Assembly: GCA_015680905.1 (NCBI GenBank)
Contig: CM027383.1
Location: forward strand, 96,805,501-96,869,500
Direction: 5' to 3'
Source of the DNA: Coptis chinensis
Taxonomy: Eukaryota > Streptophyta > Magnoliopsida > Ranunculales > Ranunculaceae
Length of the DNA: 64,000 nt
Positions 61,533 through 64,000 of the stretch are shown here, piece by piece. Made by a program: the position numbers and the translations under genes. The notes beneath the pieces are model-generated. The model had not been told where the DNA came from and did no database searches. It was given only the letters and a program-made list of their open reading frames with translations. Position 1 is the stretch's first letter. Each line of letters starts with the position of its first letter.

Positions 61533-63693
61533 CTATGAGACCGCCTGTTGAGGCTTCCTCCCTTGTTTCCCTACTATGGTGGCTGAACCGCCAAATATAG
61601 CAATCCGTCCAATTCCCCTTGACAGTGAGGTCAGGAAGGTTGACTTGTCTCTCATCCCTTGTTTAATACATACCTGCTCCTTTTCCAGTTCACTCAGCCT
61701 TACACGCATCCTCGATATCTCAAGCTTCAGATCCCGGTTCTCTCTCCTCAAAGAAGCGTAATTGTCTCTGGGAGACATGGCAGCACTTGGAACCCCACTG
61801 CAGATCCTTTGCGACTGAAATCCGTCCCCACAACCACCAGAGAATAACCTCTTTAGGCGGACTTGCTCCAAGTATAGAACCCGCACTGCCATCTGGACTG
61901 GAAGACGATCATTCTGAGCAACATGATTACAGGCCTCTTGAGAAAGCTTCTGGCAGTCAATGAACTTGCATAGCTTCTTACACTCGTTTTCAGTTAGCAT
62001 TGGATGAGCCTGAAAAGAGAGTTACAAGACATTTCTGTTCAGATTGAAAATGCAATGCACTAGGCGTTAGGACTTAGACCAAGGTCCATGATTTTCTGTA
62101 TACATCTCAAGTCTCAACCCTCAAGCGAGATGGTTCTCATTCATCCACAAAAATAAAATGTCTGCTATAACAAGGAAAGTAGATTTCCTACGACCAGAGT
62201 TCAGAGACACGACTTAACCAACAACGCATTGGAAATGGGCTTGTCCAGTGTTCAAAAGCAGTGTAGCAAATATTGCTGAAAGGAATTGGATGTGAGGGAC
62301 ATAATACACTAGCAACGGCAAAATGATCAAGGGAGGATGCAGAACGGTGTGAAGTACTCCACCATTTGGTAGTTCACACCAGACACATCCAGAAAATGAA
62401 CTGGCAAATTAATATGATTCATGATCCTAAAAATCCACAGAACATCTTGCTTATAACAAGATCTACTAGTCTTCTGAGTTATACTGAGGTTAATTGTATA
62501 TAACAGAAACAAAAGAGTCAGGTGAGTTACCTTCAAATATATATCAACTGCTCTGTAGAGTCCATCATCAATAACTCGGGCATAGTCAGGCAAGATTTCA
62601 ATGATAGCAATGAATTTCTGTAGATCTAGATATGGATCAGGCGCAATTTCCGCTAGATAAGAATCAATTAGTTGTCCAACCTTTAGGACTGAGCCATGAC
62701 TTGGAGAACCAACGCCTTCCGATTCATACCCAAAATGTGATGCCTCTTCGGATTCTTCGTCTTCGATTTGCTGCAAAAAGTTCACCAGTATTCGATGTAC
62801 AGTGTCAACATCGAAGAGAGGATCACCAGCACGTAATGAAGGAATAAGTAAGTCATCAAGCGAAACCATCTCTAACCGGAAACCAATCCTCCTTTCTAGC
62901 TCAAGCCTGCATGCAACTGTAGCATCAACCGTGATCGCCAATCTCAGCATTCCAAAGAGAAAATTCAGCGGAATGGTAGTGCTTTTCTCTGCTGGAAGAA
63001 GACTTACAAAAATTTCCAGAATCACCTTGGGTTCATTTTGAGCCATTCTGCATTGCGGGTTTATCTTTGTTTGATCCCAAACTTCATTTTTTCCAATACC
63101 CTTCAGTGACGTCTGAGCATAATGCATTAAAGACGTAATAATGCTGTCAGGACGAACACCTGATCTTCTCAACGCAGATATCACTCTCTGATAGAAATCG
63201 ATCCCCAAAACTGAGAGATCCTCGACCCACCAGTCAGTACATTCTGTCTTCAATTTCCCTGAGCCACCATCACAGTCTAAACGAGATAAACCCAACACTA
63301 GCTGTTCCTTGCTGGCGTTCATGGCAATTGCATCGACACACGTGTTTACAATCCCAAGATCATCTACTATAGATGGTAGTGTCTCACAGATGGAAAGAAC
63401 CGTAACTGACTTCTCAAGACTTTGAAGCACGACATCGTTCAGATAGGCTTCTGTTCTGGTGATGAGGTTTCCTTCCCAATAGTCTTCAGTCATTTCCAGA
63501 TAACTCGAAGCACAGTGAAGTTGGGAAACATTTGCAACATTGATATCAAAGTTAGAACCATAACAGAATTTGGCTGCAAGTTCAAATATCTGGGGTCCAC
63601 CAGGAAAGTTTCGTAGCTCCACCCTTGAGAAATTAGAACCCTGGCATCTGCGACCATTTTCCTGATCTTTCCACTCCGAGAGACCAGAGGGAA
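61533..63693 (-). CDS. BTB/NPH3-family protein (At5g48800/SETH6-like), 5' exon(s) outside the window, one-base frameshift
   Basis: Two exons are present (62531-63693 and 61533-62009), together about 545 residues. They begin at FPLVSRSGKIRKMVADA, the second half of the BTB domain; the first BTB exon must lie beyond 64000. Then come ELRNFPGGPQIFELAAKFCY, WWVEDLSVLGIDFYQRVI, LLPAEKSTTIPLNFLFGMLR, VDTVHRILVNFLQQ, IDSYLAEIAPDPYLDLQKF, DGLYRAVDIYLK and the C-terminal NYASLRRENRDLKLEISRMR coiled coil. NPH3-family members are plant-specific adaptors in polar auxin or light responses and some associate with CUL3. At 63639-63641 the run CCC (GGG on the coding strand) is one base short: MVADAR is followed by GSNFSRVEL only after a shift. 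The exon length is one short of a multiple of three, as expected. Confidence 0.88.
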
Positions 63694-64000
63694 CTTGAAC
63701 AAAACAAACCACAACATAAAGGAATATCAGATCTTGACAAAGCTAACCTTTGAGATCCATAGAATGTATACTTGATTAGCTTGCACAGGTCAAAATATTA
63801 GCCTTCAGTAGACAAAATGATAATAGGCAACATGCAAGACGAGTTGCAAGTCAACAACTACTATTGTGTTTATACAAATCAAAATTTTGTAGTTCCCTGC
63901 GTAATAAGTAACTAACACAAAATGAGGACAAAGTTTGTTATGCCTACAAATGTGACTACCTTCTCAGTTCAGTGCTCTGACGTCTCATGTATACGAATGG
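63694..64000 (-). other. Intron of the second NPH3 gene, running off the window
   Basis: No coding frame is seen. By comparison with RPT2, where the intron at the same codon (HK|F) is about 1 kb, the missing BTB exon is expected to the right. Confidence 0.6.

Overview
The window is nuclear DNA of a flowering plant, most likely a eudicot. Its genes are split by AT-rich GT-AG introns. They include plant-only families (NPH3/RPT2 photoreceptor-signalling proteins, an LRR receptor kinase, a VSP-type acid phosphatase, F-box/LRR proteins), and plant-type Helitrons, hAT elements, LTR elements, LINEs and SINEs are present. The RPT3 proteasome ATPase and an At5g58300-type receptor kinase lie near each other, as they do in Arabidopsis (At5g58290/At5g58300). 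I cannot name the species.

Layout. 1-8.6 kb is gene-free repeat territory: a head-to-tail array of short Helitron-like elements, with a hAT element nested in one (8-bp target duplication) and a 3.4-kb solo LTR nested in another (5-bp target duplication). 8.7-13.1 kb holds a six-exon coiled-coil gene (+) whose introns contain SINE and LINE debris and local duplications. 14.0-16.6 kb is an LRR receptor kinase with an HGN catalytic loop (-). 23.0-26.2 kb is a basic Ser/Pro-rich protein (-). 27.3-30.4 kb is 26S proteasome subunit RPT3 (-). 30.5-45.4 kb is a recent direct duplication of about 5.75 kb, in two copies, separated by 3.4 kb of filler made partly of fragments of a pseudouridine synthase gene and a polygalacturonase gene. 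Copy 2 runs into an intact F-box/LRR gene (44.6-46.2 kb, +); the same gene in copy 1 is cut off at codon 255. 47.2-50.7 kb is Root Phototropism 2 (-). 56.0-57.2 kb is a HAD acid phosphatase (+). 58.3-60.4 kb is a Coa1-like probable mitochondrial membrane protein (-). 61.5 kb to the right edge is a second NPH3-family gene (-) lacking its first exon(s).

Most of the genes look like ordinary housekeeping or signalling loci and do not form an operon-like system. Two things stand out. The first is the 30-46 kb rearrangement: duplication, filler from foreign gene fragments, a truncated F-box copy, and a second copy of the RPT3 upstream region placed in front of polygalacturonase exons. The second is that three conserved genes (RPT3, the Coa1-like gene and the second NPH3 gene) each carry one single-base indel in otherwise perfect exon frames, which points to residual assembly error rather than pseudogenes.
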